This document shows positions 36,128 through 45,236 of a stretch of DNA of 64,000 bases, piece after piece. The position numbers were made by a program, and so were the translations under genes. The notes beneath the pieces are model-generated. The model saw only the letters and a program-made list of their open reading frames with translations. It did no database searches and had not been told where the DNA came from. The DNA comes from Fen-1258 sp041658245 (GTDB taxonomy: Bacteria; Bacteroidota; Ignavibacteria; Ignavibacteriales; Melioribacteraceae). Where the stretch lies: contig JBBAAM010000010.1 in assembly GCA_041658245.1 (NCBI GenBank), positions 1-64,000 of the forward strand, given 5' to 3'. Every line of letters starts with the position of its first letter. Within the stretch, counting starts at the first letter, position 1.

Positions 36128-36946
36128 ATGGAAAATAAAATTTATATCGGTGATAGTTTTGAAGTGTTAAATAAACTTCCTTCAAATTTTTTTCAATTAA
36201 TGGTTACTTCACCACCGTATTGGAATGTTAGAGACTATGGGCATAAAGAACAAATTGGCTTTTATGATACATTGGATGAATATTTAGTTAAATTAAACCG
36301 GATTTGGGAAGAAGTCGTAAGGACTTTATTGCCAGATGGAAAAATAGCTTTGAATATTGCTAACGTTTACTACAATGAATCTGATGAAAAGCGAAAGACT
36401 ACAGCAAATATATCCATGTTGCTTTGGCAACAATTAAATAATATTGAAGAATTGAGATTTATGGGGACAATTTATTGGCAAAAAACGACTTCCAGAGATG
36501 GTTCGGTTTTATTTGGGAGTTATCCGTACCCAACTAATTTTATGATTTCAAATGCTGTAGAGCCAATACATATTTTTAGAAAGGTTGGTATTAGAAATGT
36601 ATCTAAAGAAATAAAAGAAAAATCGAAAGTTAGTTTGGAAGAATTCAGAAAATTTCGTGATGCCATTTGGAATGACATAAATGGAGTAGAAGATAAACAC
36701 AGCGCCGCCTATCCACTTGAACTACCAAAAAGATTAATACAAATGTTTAGTTATTGGAACGATTGGATTTTAGACCCATTCTTAGGTAGTGGAACAACAA
36801 TGAAAGCTGCCAATGAATTAGGAAGAAATTGTATCGGAATAGAATTAAACGAAGACTTTTTAGAAAGGATTAAGGAAAAAGTTAATATTAATCAAAATGA
36901 AATTTTTCAAGAAAACAAATTCGATATAATAACGGAAAGTAAATGA
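36128..36946 (+). CDS. Type II DNA methyltransferase, N4-cytosine type (beta class)
   Basis: A 272-residue modification enzyme. Catalytic motif IV is TSPPYW at residues 27-32 and the AdoMet motif I is DPFLGSGTT at 216-224, an order typical of beta-class amino-methyltransferases; TSPPY is usually seen in N4-cytosine enzymes. Its stop overlaps the next gene as ATGA, so it is coupled to the restriction enzyme. It should protect the site cut by that nuclease. If the nuclease is a true HinP1I relative, the site would be GCGC, which has no adenine, in agreement with cytosine methylation. Confidence 0.9.
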   Translation: MENKIYIGDSFEVLNKLPSNFFQLMVTSPPYWNVRDYGHKEQIGFYDTLDEYLVKLNRIWEEVVRTLLPDGKIALNIANVYYNESDEKRKTTANISMLLWQQLNNIEELRFMGTIYWQKTTSRDGSVLFGSYPYPTNFMISNAVEPIHIFRKVGIRNVSKEIKEKSKVSLEEFRKFRDAIWNDINGVEDKHSAAYPLELPKRLIQMFSYWNDWILDPFLGSGTTMKAANELGRNCIGIELNEDFLERIKEKVNINQNEIFQENKFDIITESK

Positions 36947-37707
36947 AAAGAAATCTTGTAAATTTAGGCTCTATTACAGCAAAAAGTGGTTTTGAAAATG
37001 AAGATGACGTAATAAATAAATTTAATGACTGGAAAAATGATGATGATGCAAAAGAATGGTTAAAAGCAATGCATTATGAAATCGATGAAATAGAATCTGT
37101 TATTGCGGTTAAAGTTCCTGGCCATCATAAAGCTGATGTTCAAGTTCAAGTTACAATTGTATTTAATAAAGCTATTGGCATCGAAAATATTTCGTTAAAA
37201 CTCGCCTCAACTAAAACTGGTTTTAATCAGATTGATAAAAGAGAAATTGACAAATATGTTGAAATGTGGAATATACCCACAGATATAGTAGGTGCATTAA
37301 AGTTATTTACTGGTAAAACCAAACCGCCTACTAATAAAAAATTGAAAGATCCACGGAGAATGTTATTAACAGAAATGCCAGAAAAATTACAGAATAGAGT
37401 TGTTGATTTTTTTTCGAAAAATAAAATTTTGATTATATCTGATTTGTTAAAAGGTAATGATAAATATTCAGCAAATTGGTTTATGGTTGTTTGGAAAATA
37501 TCTAATGAAAATCCTAAATGGATTATAAAGGATATTAATTTTGTATTGAATTTTTATGGAAATGGTGAAGTAAGGATAACAAAGCAAGGCAGTTTGTGTA
37601 TTGGTAAAATTGGAATGCAAAGAAAAGGTGGAGATGGTGGTCGTCCTTCCTCTCAAATGTTACAATTCAAAATTAATCCGCTAGAACTCTTTAATAATTG
37701 TGTTTAA
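36943..37707 (+). CDS. Type II restriction endonuclease, HinP1I-like
   Basis: A 254-residue nuclease. The sequence aligns end to end, from memory, with R.HinP1I (about 247 residues, cuts GCGC): NLGSITAKSGFENEDDV, FNQIDKREIDKYVEMW, KLFTGKTKPP, RRMLLTEM, and the closing QRKGGDGGR...MLQFKINPLELF. HinP1I uses an SD-X18-QXK active site; here the matching residues are A64-D65, S84 and K86, so the acidic residue and lysine are kept with correct spacing while Q is replaced by S. The start overlaps the methyltransferase stop by four bases. Specificity for GCGC is inferred from resemblance and needs testing; the S84 change may alter activity. Confidence 0.82.
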   Translation: MKRNLVNLGSITAKSGFENEDDVINKFNDWKNDDDAKEWLKAMHYEIDEIESVIAVKVPGHHKADVQVQVTIVFNKAIGIENISLKLASTKTGFNQIDKREIDKYVEMWNIPTDIVGALKLFTGKTKPPTNKKLKDPRRMLLTEMPEKLQNRVVDFFSKNKILIISDLLKGNDKYSANWFMVVWKISNENPKWIIKDINFVLNFYGNGEVRITKQGSLCIGKIGMQRKGGDGGRPSSQMLQFKINPLELFNNCV

Positions 37708-37857
37708 TGCCATTGTTTAAGAAAAATCGTTCAGATATTACGGTATAATAAATATCTAATAAATTACTATACTATCTCTTATTCGAGTATTTATGTATGT
37801 TAAGACGTAAATTTGCCTTTATTTACAATGAGATTTGTTTGAAATAAAAAATATACT

Positions 37858-38886
37858 ATGAAACCAAAAGACGTAACATTAAGCGATATAGCACAAAAAC
37901 TGGGTGTATCTATAATTACTGTTTCAAAAGCGTTACGCGGACATCCTGATATATCTAGTCATACTGCCGAGATTATCAAAAAAGCAGCTATAGAATTAGG
38001 GTATTCTCCCAATTTTATGGCAAGAAATCTTGCATCAAGAAAGTCAAACACGATAGGTGTTGTACTTCCTGAAATAGCGCATCATTTTTTTAGCTCTATT
38101 ATTGATCATATTTATATTTATGCGACTTTAAACAACTATCAAATTTTCCTTACCGTTTCACAAGAAAATTCTGAATTGCAGAAAAAACAAATCCAGACTC
38201 TTCTTTCGATGAGAGTTGATGGAATAATTATTTCAATATCTCAGGACACATCAAATTTTGAAGTTTTTGAAACTGCAAGAAATAGACAGATCCCACTCGT
38301 TTTTATGGATCGTATTCCGGATTTAATTAATTGCAATACTGTCACTGTAGATGATCATGGTGGTGCTTATAAAGCGATTGATCACGCCATAAAACTTGGA
38401 TATAAGAAGATCGCACATTTTGCCGGTTACTCTAATATTAATATCGGACGTGAACGAATGCTCGGTTTTAAGCAGGCTATGAGTGATTATGGTTTGGAAA
38501 TTAATCAAGATTGGATCTTAGAAGGAGATTTCGGAGAAAAAAGCGGTTACGATTCTTTTATGAAATTATACCACGAAAAAAATCTACCCGATTTAATTCT
38601 TGCTGTCACATATCCCGTTGCAATCGGTATATATATGGCTGCTAAGGAAGTTGGAATGAATATTCCAAATGATATTGACTTGATCTGTTTCGGAAATTCT
38701 CAAGAGCAGAATTTTTTATCTCCTCCATTAAGTTGTGTAAATCAACCGACAGAACAGTTAGCAGCAAAGTCTATGGAAGTATTAATAGAGAATATTATTA
38801 AGAAAGAAAAATTTATCCACAAGCAAATAGTTGTAGATACCGATTTAATTTTGCGCGGCACTTGTATTAAATGTAATCGCCCTTGA
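37858..38886 (+). CDS. LacI-family transcriptional regulator
   Basis: A 342-residue repressor. The helix-turn-helix is LSDIAQKLGVSIITVSKALRG near residues 6-26, followed by hinge (NFMARNLASRKSNTIGVVLP) and ligand domain (VDGIIISISQD, GGAYKAIDHAIKLGYKKIAHFAG, LICFGNSQEQNFLSPPLSCVNQP). It stands alone between the R-M pair and rnhC, with no adjacent sugar genes on its strand, so its targets are probably elsewhere, possibly one of the two carbohydrate clusters here. It is only distantly similar to the regulator at 15226-16266. Confidence 0.9.
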   Translation: MKPKDVTLSDIAQKLGVSIITVSKALRGHPDISSHTAEIIKKAAIELGYSPNFMARNLASRKSNTIGVVLPEIAHHFFSSIIDHIYIYATLNNYQIFLTVSQENSELQKKQIQTLLSMRVDGIIISISQDTSNFEVFETARNRQIPLVFMDRIPDLINCNTVTVDDHGGAYKAIDHAIKLGYKKIAHFAGYSNINIGRERMLGFKQAMSDYGLEINQDWILEGDFGEKSGYDSFMKLYHEKNLPDLILAVTYPVAIGIYMAAKEVGMNIPNDIDLICFGNSQEQNFLSPPLSCVNQPTEQLAAKSMEVLIENIIKKEKFIHKQIVVDTDLILRGTCIKCNRP

Positions 38887-38932
38887 ATCGAATATCACTA
38901 TTTTTCTCCAACTAAACTATTTTTATTCTTAA

Positions 38933-39844
38933 ATGAATCTTGAAGAGAAAGCAAAAAAGCATATTCAGAATCTAAAAAAATTAGTTAGCAACACTAATTT
39001 GTCCACCGATGAGATCATCTTAAAACAATATAATTACGAGTTCAATGCCGTCTACAACAAAAGTACAGTTAAAGTTCTAGTCTTCTTTGGCAAAAAAGGT
39101 GTTAAGACTATTATTCAAGGTGATGAAAAATCTGATCTCTGCAAAAAAGTGAAAGACATTATCTCTGATGAATTAATGTTAGAACTGGTTGATCCGGAAT
39201 TAAAAGAACCGGAAGAATATATCGGAACGGATGAATGCGGCAAGGGAGATTTTTTTGGTCCTTTAGTAGTTGCCGCTGTTTTTGTTAACTCTGATACAAA
39301 AAAAAATCTTCTGCGTGTTGGAGTTAAAGACAGCAAAGATTTAAGTGATTACCAAATAAATCTTCTTGCAAAGGAAATAAAAAAAATAGTCGGAGATAAT
39401 TTTACAGTTGTAAGCATAAATCCTAAAAAGTATAATGAAGTCTATGAACGATTCGGAAATTTGAACAGTTTATTGAACTGGGCACACTCAAAAGCATTAA
39501 GCAACTTATTCGATAAGGTTGATTGCAAAACAGTTATAACTGATAAATTCAGCAATAAGGATTTGGATATCAGTTCTTTATCAAAACATTCGGATGTGGA
39601 ATTCATTCAAGAAACAAAGGCAGAGAGATATGTTGGTGTTGCTGCTGCATCTATTATAGCTAGAGAAAGTTTTCTAGATTGGTTTGAAAATAAAGAGCGA
39701 ATCGGATTGAATTTACCTAAAGGTTCTTCAATTGAAACTGAAGTTTTCGCCAAGAAACTATTAAATAGTATTGGCAAAGAAAAATTAAGTGAACTGGCTA
39801 AATTACACTTCAAGACGTACAAAAAAATAAAATCTAATCGGTAA
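38933..39844 (+). CDS. rnhC: Ribonuclease HIII
   Basis: A 303-residue cytoplasmic nuclease that cleaves the RNA strand of RNA-DNA hybrids. The N-terminal TBP-like substrate-binding domain of RNase HIII (about residues 1-85) is followed by the catalytic core starting GTDECGKGDFFGP (99-111), with D100 and E101 as metal ligands and D133 in VKDSKDLS, then AERYVGVAAASIIARESFL. The N-terminal domain and GKGDFFGP set it apart from RNase HII. No strong RBS is visible. It lies 62 bases before the phosphofructokinase gene. Confidence 0.93.
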   Translation: MNLEEKAKKHIQNLKKLVSNTNLSTDEIILKQYNYEFNAVYNKSTVKVLVFFGKKGVKTIIQGDEKSDLCKKVKDIISDELMLELVDPELKEPEEYIGTDECGKGDFFGPLVVAAVFVNSDTKKNLLRVGVKDSKDLSDYQINLLAKEIKKIVGDNFTVVSINPKKYNEVYERFGNLNSLLNWAHSKALSNLFDKVDCKTVITDKFSNKDLDISSLSKHSDVEFIQETKAERYVGVAAASIIARESFLDWFENKERIGLNLPKGSSIETEVFAKKLLNSIGKEKLSELAKLHFKTYKKIKSNR

Positions 39845-39906
39845 ATATTTCATTTCACATAAATAAATTTACACAGCAGATTTTTTAATACTCAAGGAAG
39901 TTTGAA

Positions 39907-41010
39907 GTGGCGAAATCAAAAATTAAACGTATTGGAATTTTAACCGGTGGTGGCGATTGTCCCGGATTAAATGCCGTTATCAGAGGAGTAACAAAACCCG
40001 CTCACGATTACGGATTAAAAGTTTACGGAATTCTCGATGGATTCGAAGGACTTGTAGAAGGAAGAATGCTGGAATTATATAACAAAGATGTATCAGGAAT
40101 ACTTGCAACCGGTGGTACTATTCTTGGTTCTTCTAACAAAGGAGATCCATTTCATTGGCCCGAGGAAATTGACGGTAAAATAAAAATCGTTGATCGCTCA
40201 AAAGATGCATTGAATAATTATCGCTCGTGGAATCTTGACGCATTAATTGTAATCGGCGGCGACGGAACAATGCACATAACACACCAACTTAGCAAGATGG
40301 GAATAAATGTAGTTGGCGTTCCTAAAACAATTGATAATGATCTTGAAGCAACAGATCAAACATTCGGTCATGATTCTGCAGTATATGTTGTATCGGAAGC
40401 GCTTGATCGTTTACATACAACTGCTTCTGCACATCACAGAGTTATGATAATCGAAGTTATGGGAAGATATGCAGGCTGGATTGCTCTTAACGGCGGAATT
40501 GCTGGAGGTGCAGATATAATTCTAATCCCGGAAATTCCTTTCGATTGGAATGTTATTTATGATAAGGTTCTACATCGTAATACAATTGGAAAAAGATTTA
40601 GTCTTGTTTGTGTTGCTGAAGGCGCCAAACCCAAAAAAGGCAGATTAATTATTAAAGGAATAGATATTAAACGAACAGATCCAATCCAACTCGGAGGTAT
40701 TGGTGAGTATGTTGCTAAGATGATCTCAAAGAATACAGGATTGGAAACAAGATTTACAGTATTAGGTCATCTACAAAGAGGCGGCAGCCCAACTCCTTTT
40801 GATAGAATTTTATCAACAAAGTTCGGAACAAATGCAATACAACTTGTGATTAAGAGACAATTTGGAAGAATGGTTGCTCTTAAAGGTTCTGAAATCACAA
40901 GTGTTAGAATAATAGATGCGATTTCACATCAGAAGCTAGTTAAGCGGAAAGATCAAGCAGTATTAGCTGCAAGTGCTGTTGGAGTTAGTTTTGGCACTGA
41001 AAATTTATAG
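39907..41010 (+). CDS. pfkA: 6-phosphofructokinase (group III type)
   Basis: A 367-residue glycolytic enzyme phosphorylating fructose 6-phosphate. Motifs: TGGGDCPGLNAVIRG (13-27), GGDGT (117-121) and PKTIDND (139-145) with the catalytic aspartate D143. Glycine in GGDGT points to ATP as donor, whereas the lysine in PKTIDND is shared with pyrophosphate enzymes; this combination marks the group III or mixed-substrate PFKs. The start is GTG with AAGGAAG upstream. It follows rnhC by 62 bases and is followed by tRNA-Asp. Donor specificity is inferred. Confidence 0.9.
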   Translation: MAKSKIKRIGILTGGGDCPGLNAVIRGVTKPAHDYGLKVYGILDGFEGLVEGRMLELYNKDVSGILATGGTILGSSNKGDPFHWPEEIDGKIKIVDRSKDALNNYRSWNLDALIVIGGDGTMHITHQLSKMGINVVGVPKTIDNDLEATDQTFGHDSAVYVVSEALDRLHTTASAHHRVMIIEVMGRYAGWIALNGGIAGGADIILIPEIPFDWNVIYDKVLHRNTIGKRFSLVCVAEGAKPKKGRLIIKGIDIKRTDPIQLGGIGEYVAKMISKNTGLETRFTVLGHLQRGGSPTPFDRILSTKFGTNAIQLVIKRQFGRMVALKGSEITSVRIIDAISHQKLVKRKDQAVLAASAVGVSFGTENL

Positions 41011-41075
41011 ACTTTGTTGCTTTGGATAAGTTTTAATGCTTATTTTTGCTCGTTAGTTAATAACATGTTCTTTTC

Positions 41076-41149
41076 GGGGTCGTAGTTCAGTTGGTTAGAA
41101 CGCCTGCCTGTCACGCAGGAGGTCGCGAGTTCGAGTCTCGTCGGCCCCG
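41076..41149 (+). tRNA. tRNA-Asp (anticodon GUC)
   Basis: A 74-base tRNA: acceptor GGGGTCG pairs with CGGCCCC (with one G-T pair), discriminator G, D-arm AGTTCAGTTGGTTAGAAC, anticodon stem CCTGC/GCAGG around CTGTCAC giving GTC, and T-loop GTTCGAGTC. CCA is not encoded. The cognate synthetase gene aspS lies about 1 kb downstream on the other strand. Confidence 0.97.
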
Positions 41150-41251
41150 CAACTCTGAGCATCATTTTATTTAGCGATTCGAAAAATCGATAAAAGAAAT
41201 CCTCAATTAACTCATTTTTCTAATATCAATTTTTATCACCGTAAACATCAT

Positions 41252-41343
41252 TACTCCTTTAAAGTTATTTTGAGCGGCGTTCAAATCGATTACTTAACAT
41301 CTTCTCAGGGAAAAAAAATAATATCATAAAGGAGTAGTAATGA
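41252..41343 (+). promoter_or_regulatory. Leader hairpin able to mask the RBS and start codon of the RRM gene
   Basis: TACTCCTTTA at 41252-41261 is the exact reverse complement of TAAAGGAGTA at 41327-41336, which contains the Shine-Dalgarno of the RRM gene. After a three-base bulge, 41248-41251 (TCAT) can also pair with 41340-41343 (ATGA), covering the start codon. Loop of about 65 bases. Such a structure could act as an RNA thermometer, cold-shock switch or autoregulatory site; no experiment supports it. Confidence 0.55.
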
Positions 41344-41672
41344 ATATCTATGTAGGTAATTTATCACAGCAAGCAAGTGATCAAGATCTAGAAGAACTTT
41401 TCAAAGAGTTCGGCGCTGTTACAAGCGTTAAAATAATTCGAGATATGTTCACTGGCGAATCCAAGGGTTTTGCATTTGTTGAAATGAATGACAAAACTGC
41501 AGGAACAAAAGCAATTGAAGCTCTTAACACCAAAGAGCTTAAAGGTAAAAAAATTGTTGTTAACGAAGCTCGCCCTAAAACCGATAATAGACGCGGCGGC
41601 GGTGGTGGAAACCGTGGCGGTGGTGGCGGAAATCGTGGCGGCGGAAGCGGTGGCGGCGGAAGACGCTGGTAA
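41340..41672 (+). CDS. Glycine-rich RRM RNA-binding protein
   Basis: A 110-residue protein with one RNA recognition motif: RNP2 IYVGNL (3-8) and RNP1 KGFAFVEM (42-49), followed by an Arg/Gly-rich tail (RRGGGGGNRGGGGGNRGGG). Proteins of this type are common in cyanobacteria and the Bacteroidota group and in several cases are cold-induced RNA chaperones. The strong RBS AAAGGAG is followed by a six-base spacer. A roughly 180-base untranslated stretch with a complementary anti-RBS segment precedes it, and an intrinsic terminator follows. Confidence 0.92.
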   Translation: MNIYVGNLSQQASDQDLEELFKEFGAVTSVKIIRDMFTGESKGFAFVEMNDKTAGTKAIEALNTKELKGKKIVVNEARPKTDNRRGGGGGNRGGGGGNRGGGSGGGGRRW

Positions 41673-41765
41673 TCTTTTCTTTAATTTCTGATTATCATAT
41701 ATTAATCATGCCGTTAAGGCAATATTAATAAATAATTATAGAGGGAAGATATTCCCACTACTTGC

Positions 41766-41795
41766 ATCCCGAAGTATTTAAACATATTTCGGGAT
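41766..41795 (+). terminator. Intrinsic terminator after the RRM gene
   Basis: ATCCCGAA (41766-41773) pairs with TTCGGGAT (41788-41795), followed by TTTTATTTT. It lies about 95 bases after the RRM stop. The rest of the 41673-41891 gap shows nothing else I can support. Confidence 0.8.
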
Positions 41796-41891
41796 TTTTA
41801 TTTTAAGGAGATAACAATAAATATTTTTCCGTTAGCCGCGGAATAATAACTCAACTCAAACGGTACAATAATATTTTGTACAGCTTTTTAT

Positions 41892-41969
41892 TTATGATTC
41901 TTCTTTCTTCGGCGTCCATTCTTTTAGAAAATTCATGATCTTATCGTCATCATAGGATTTTTCTGATCT
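41892..41969 (-). pseudogene. 3'-end remnant of a thioredoxin-like gene
   Basis: The minus strand here encodes RSEKSYDDDKIMNFLKEWTP-KKEES-stop, clearly matching the end of the protein at 45237-45722 (EEEKSYDAEKIMNFLKEWAPRKEKS). About 80 bases align at DNA level, including the shared CTTTTTATTTATGAT after the stop. Upstream of this the frame meets a TGA and similarity ends. It is a leftover 3' tail of a paralogue. Just beyond, at 42020-42041 and 42065-42086, a 22-base sequence (TTCGGTTACC...TATGGCG) is repeated. Confidence 0.75.
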
Positions 41970-42103
41970 CTTGAAGATATTCTTTCTTTGTCAAAATGTT
42001 CATAGATAACCTCACTATTTTCGGTTACCTATATTATGGCGCAACGACCTTTTTCTTATTCTCCTTCGGTTACCTTCTTTATGGCGTTATACGTAAGAAT
42101 TAA

Positions 42104-43870
42104 TTACTTCAATTTTATATGAAGTTCGGTCAATTGCTTATCATCAACATGTGAAGGTGAATCATCCATTAATGAAATACCACTAGAAGTTTTTGGAAAT
42201 GCAATAACATCTCTTATTGATGATACACCGGCAAATAGCATTGCTAATCTATCAAAACCAAATGCAATTCCTCCATGCGGAGGAGCGCCAAATTTAAACG
42301 CATTCATTAAAAATCCAAATTTTTCATTTGCTTCTTCTTCCCCTATTCCTAAAGCATCAAACATTTTAGATTGTAATTTAGAATCATGAATACGAATACT
42401 TCCCCCGGCAATTTCATTACCGTTTAGAACTAAATCATAAGCACGAGCTTTTACTTTAGCAGGATCAGTTTCCATTAAAGACAGATCCTCTAATCTTGGA
42501 GAAGTGAAAGGATGATGCATAGCATAAAATCGTTTTGTCTCTTCATCCCACTCAAATAACGGAAATTCTGTAACCCAGAGAAGCGATGGTTTAGAATCCG
42601 GTTTGATTAATTCCATTCTTTTTGCCATTTCAAGACGAAGAGCGCCCATGATCGAAAGCGTTTTTATTTTCTGTCCGGTTAAGATGAAAAGTAAATCTCC
42701 CGGTGCTGCATTCATTTTCTTAATAATATTTTGTTTTTCATCATCGGATAAAAATTTTGCTATTGGCGCTTCCAGGTCATTTTCTTTTACTCTCATCCAA
42801 ATCAATCCGCCTGCACCAAGTTTTTTTACAAAATCCGTAATTACATCAAGTTGATTGCGTGTATAATCGCCGCAATTCTTTGCTAGTAATCCTGTAACAA
42901 TACCGTTGTTAGTAACAGAATCTTTGAAGACTCTAAAATCAGAGTTTTTGAATACATCATTCAGAGTAATCATTTCAAGATTGAAACGGAGATCCGGCTT
43001 ATCGCTTCCGTATTTTTCCATTGCATTATCATAACTCAAACGCGGAAGAGGCAAAGTAATTTCATAATTAAGAATTTTCTTAAAAAATTCTTTCATCAAT
43101 CCTTCTACAATCTCAAAAACATCTTCTACATCCACAAAAGACATTTCAACATCTATCTGTGTAAATTCATATTGACGGTCTGCTCTTAAATCTTCATCGC
43201 GAAAACATTTTACAATTTGAAAATATCGGTCAAGTCCGGCAACCATTAAGATTTGCTTATAAGTTTGCGGTGACTGTGGTAATGCGTAAAATTTTCCTTT
43301 ATGCATTCTGCTTGGAACTAAAAAATCACGCGCACCTTCAGGAGTACTTTTCATTAACACCGGAGTTTCAACTTCAACAAATCCGTTTTCATCAAAATAT
43401 TTTCTTGTTATTTGATACATCTTATGGCGAAGCAGAAGATTTTTTTGCATTTCGTTTCGTCGCAGATCCAAAAAACGGTACTTCAACCGGAGATCTTCGT
43501 GTACATCAATCATATCCTCAATTGGAAATGGAGGAGTTTCTGAATGATTAAGAATAATAAGTTTATCTACCATAACATCTATTTGCCCGGTTGGTAATGC
43601 CGGGTTCTCTGTTCCTTCAGGGCGTTTTCTGACTATTCCTTCTATAGATATTACATATTCACTTCTTAATTTTTTACCGTGTTCGTGTTCGTTGGAATTA
43701 TAGGAAGGTTCAAAAACAATTTGCGTAATTCCGTGGCGGTCTCGCATCTCGATAAAAATTACACCGCCTAAATCGCGCCGAACTGCTACCCACCCGTTCA
43801 AAACTACATTTTGACCAATATTACTATCTCTTAGTTCTCCGCATGTATGTGTTCTTCTTTTGAAATTCAT
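42104..43870 (-). CDS. aspS: Aspartyl-tRNA synthetase
   Basis: A 588-residue cytoplasmic enzyme charging tRNA-Asp. An N-terminal OB-fold anticodon-binding domain (RTHTCGELRDSNIGQNVVLNGWVAVRRDLGG) precedes class II motif 1 (FDENGFVEVETPVLMKSTPEGARDF), motif 2 (FRDEDLRADRQYEFTQIDVEMSF), a bacterial-type GAD insertion, and motif 3 (GIAFGFDRLAMLFAG). Length and the GAD insert match bacterial AspRS. Whether it is discriminating or also charges tRNA-Asn cannot be told. tRNA-Asp is about 1 kb away on the opposite strand. Confidence 0.96.
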   Translation of the reverse strand: MNFKRRTHTCGELRDSNIGQNVVLNGWVAVRRDLGGVIFIEMRDRHGITQIVFEPSYNSNEHEHGKKLRSEYVISIEGIVRKRPEGTENPALPTGQIDVMVDKLIILNHSETPPFPIEDMIDVHEDLRLKYRFLDLRRNEMQKNLLLRHKMYQITRKYFDENGFVEVETPVLMKSTPEGARDFLVPSRMHKGKFYALPQSPQTYKQILMVAGLDRYFQIVKCFRDEDLRADRQYEFTQIDVEMSFVDVEDVFEIVEGLMKEFFKKILNYEITLPLPRLSYDNAMEKYGSDKPDLRFNLEMITLNDVFKNSDFRVFKDSVTNNGIVTGLLAKNCGDYTRNQLDVITDFVKKLGAGGLIWMRVKENDLEAPIAKFLSDDEKQNIIKKMNAAPGDLLFILTGQKIKTLSIMGALRLEMAKRMELIKPDSKPSLLWVTEFPLFEWDEETKRFYAMHHPFTSPRLEDLSLMETDPAKVKARAYDLVLNGNEIAGGSIRIHDSKLQSKMFDALGIGEEEANEKFGFLMNAFKFGAPPHGGIAFGFDRLAMLFAGVSSIRDVIAFPKTSSGISLMDDSPSHVDDKQLTELHIKLK

Positions 43871-44007
43871 AAACCTTTTATAACTCCGTGATAAAATTTA
43901 GGGGCAAAGATAAACATTTAAGAAAGGGTATTCAAATTAGGGATCAGGCACGGTTTCTTAGAACGAGTTGAATTATATTTACAAGTAATTAATTCTTGAA
44001 TAACAAA

Positions 44008-45150
44008 ATGAAGATCGTTGTTGATGAAAATATTCCTCAAGCCCGCGAAGCGTTTGACAGTTTAGGAGAATTAATATTTTCAAGCGGACGAAAAATCTCA
44101 AATGAGCTTTTAACTGATGTTGATGTCTTACTAGTTCGTTCAATCACTAATGTTGATGAAAAATTATTGACCGGTACAAATGTAAAATTTGTTGCCACCG
44201 CAACAGCCGGCACAGATCATATTGATAAAAAATATCTAATTAGGAATAAAATAACCTTTGCCGATGCAGCTGGCTGCAATTCTTTTTCGGTTGCTGAATA
44301 TTTGATTGCTGCTTTATCTAATATTTTCTCGAATAATAATTTTTCTTTTAATGGAAAAAGTTTTGGCGCTGTTGGAATTGGTAATGTAGGAAGCAAGGTG
44401 GTTCGCTTTGCAAAATCACTCGGCTTTAACGTACTGCAAAACGATCCGCCCCTGGAAAGAAAATTGGGTGTCAAAGATTTTGTACCTCTTGAAGATATTC
44501 TTCAATGCGATATTATTTCCTTTCATGTCCCTCTAAATTATTCCGGTGTTGATAAAACATTTCATTTACTGAATGAAGAAAATTTTAATCTAATAAAAAG
44601 CGGAACAATTTTAATTAACACGGCGCGCGGTGAAGTTGTTGATAACAAAGCTTTGAAAAAAAGATTACAAAACAAAAATGATCTAATTACAGTTCTAGAT
44701 GTATGGGAGAATGAACCAAATATTGATTTTGAATTACTAGAAAAAGTAAATCTTTGTTCGGCGCATATTGCGGGTTATTCGCTTGAAGGGAAAGTAAACG
44801 GAACTGAAATAATTTATAATAAACTTTGTGACTTCTTGGGCATTGCCCCGATTTGGAAAGCAGAATATCCATTAATTACAAACCCCGTCATTACTATTGA
44901 TCATAATTCAACAATAGAAAAACTTTTAGATATAATCATCAAACAAATTTATTCTATTGAACAAGATGATAACTTATTGCGCAACGGAATCAATTTAGCG
45001 GGGGATTTAAGATCAAAATATTTTGATGAGATTCGCAAAAATTATCATGTTCGGCGCGAGTTTAATAATTATACAGTCAAATTAACTTTTTCAGCTGCCG
45101 AATTAAAAAAGAAATTAGAAGCACTTCGTTTTAAGGTTATTGATAGTTAG
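44008..45150 (+). CDS. pdxB: 4-phosphoerythronate dehydrogenase
   Basis: A 380-residue D-isomer-specific 2-hydroxyacid dehydrogenase for the second step of the DXP-dependent pyridoxal phosphate pathway. PdxB features: opening MKIVVDENIPQAREAF, LLVRSITNVDEKLL, FVATATAGTDHID, Rossmann motif GVGIGNVGSKVVRFAKSLGF (printed here from AVGIGNVG on), catalytic HVPLNYSGVDKTFHL, NTARGEVVD and HIAGYSLEGK, plus the extra C-terminal dimerisation domain seen in PdxB. I take the ATG at 44008; a TTG at 43996 would add four residues not seen in the family. Confidence 0.88.
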   Translation: MKIVVDENIPQAREAFDSLGELIFSSGRKISNELLTDVDVLLVRSITNVDEKLLTGTNVKFVATATAGTDHIDKKYLIRNKITFADAAGCNSFSVAEYLIAALSNIFSNNNFSFNGKSFGAVGIGNVGSKVVRFAKSLGFNVLQNDPPLERKLGVKDFVPLEDILQCDIISFHVPLNYSGVDKTFHLLNEENFNLIKSGTILINTARGEVVDNKALKKRLQNKNDLITVLDVWENEPNIDFELLEKVNLCSAHIAGYSLEGKVNGTEIIYNKLCDFLGIAPIWKAEYPLITNPVITIDHNSTIEKLLDIIIKQIYSIEQDDNLLRNGINLAGDLRSKYFDEIRKNYHVRREFNNYTVKLTFSAAELKKKLEALRFKVIDS

Positions 45151-45236
45151 TCTCATGCGTTGCCTAAAGGAAGAGGAGTCATTTTGTTTCTTCGTATTAC
45201 CAAATAAGCTATCGAACAAGGCATTACGCTTTTTAT

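Noticed and set aside
39907..41010. Pyrophosphate-dependent phosphofructokinase
   Set aside because: The donor-site motif is GGDGT rather than GGDDT; only the PKTIDND lysine is of the pyrophosphate type. ATP use is more likely.
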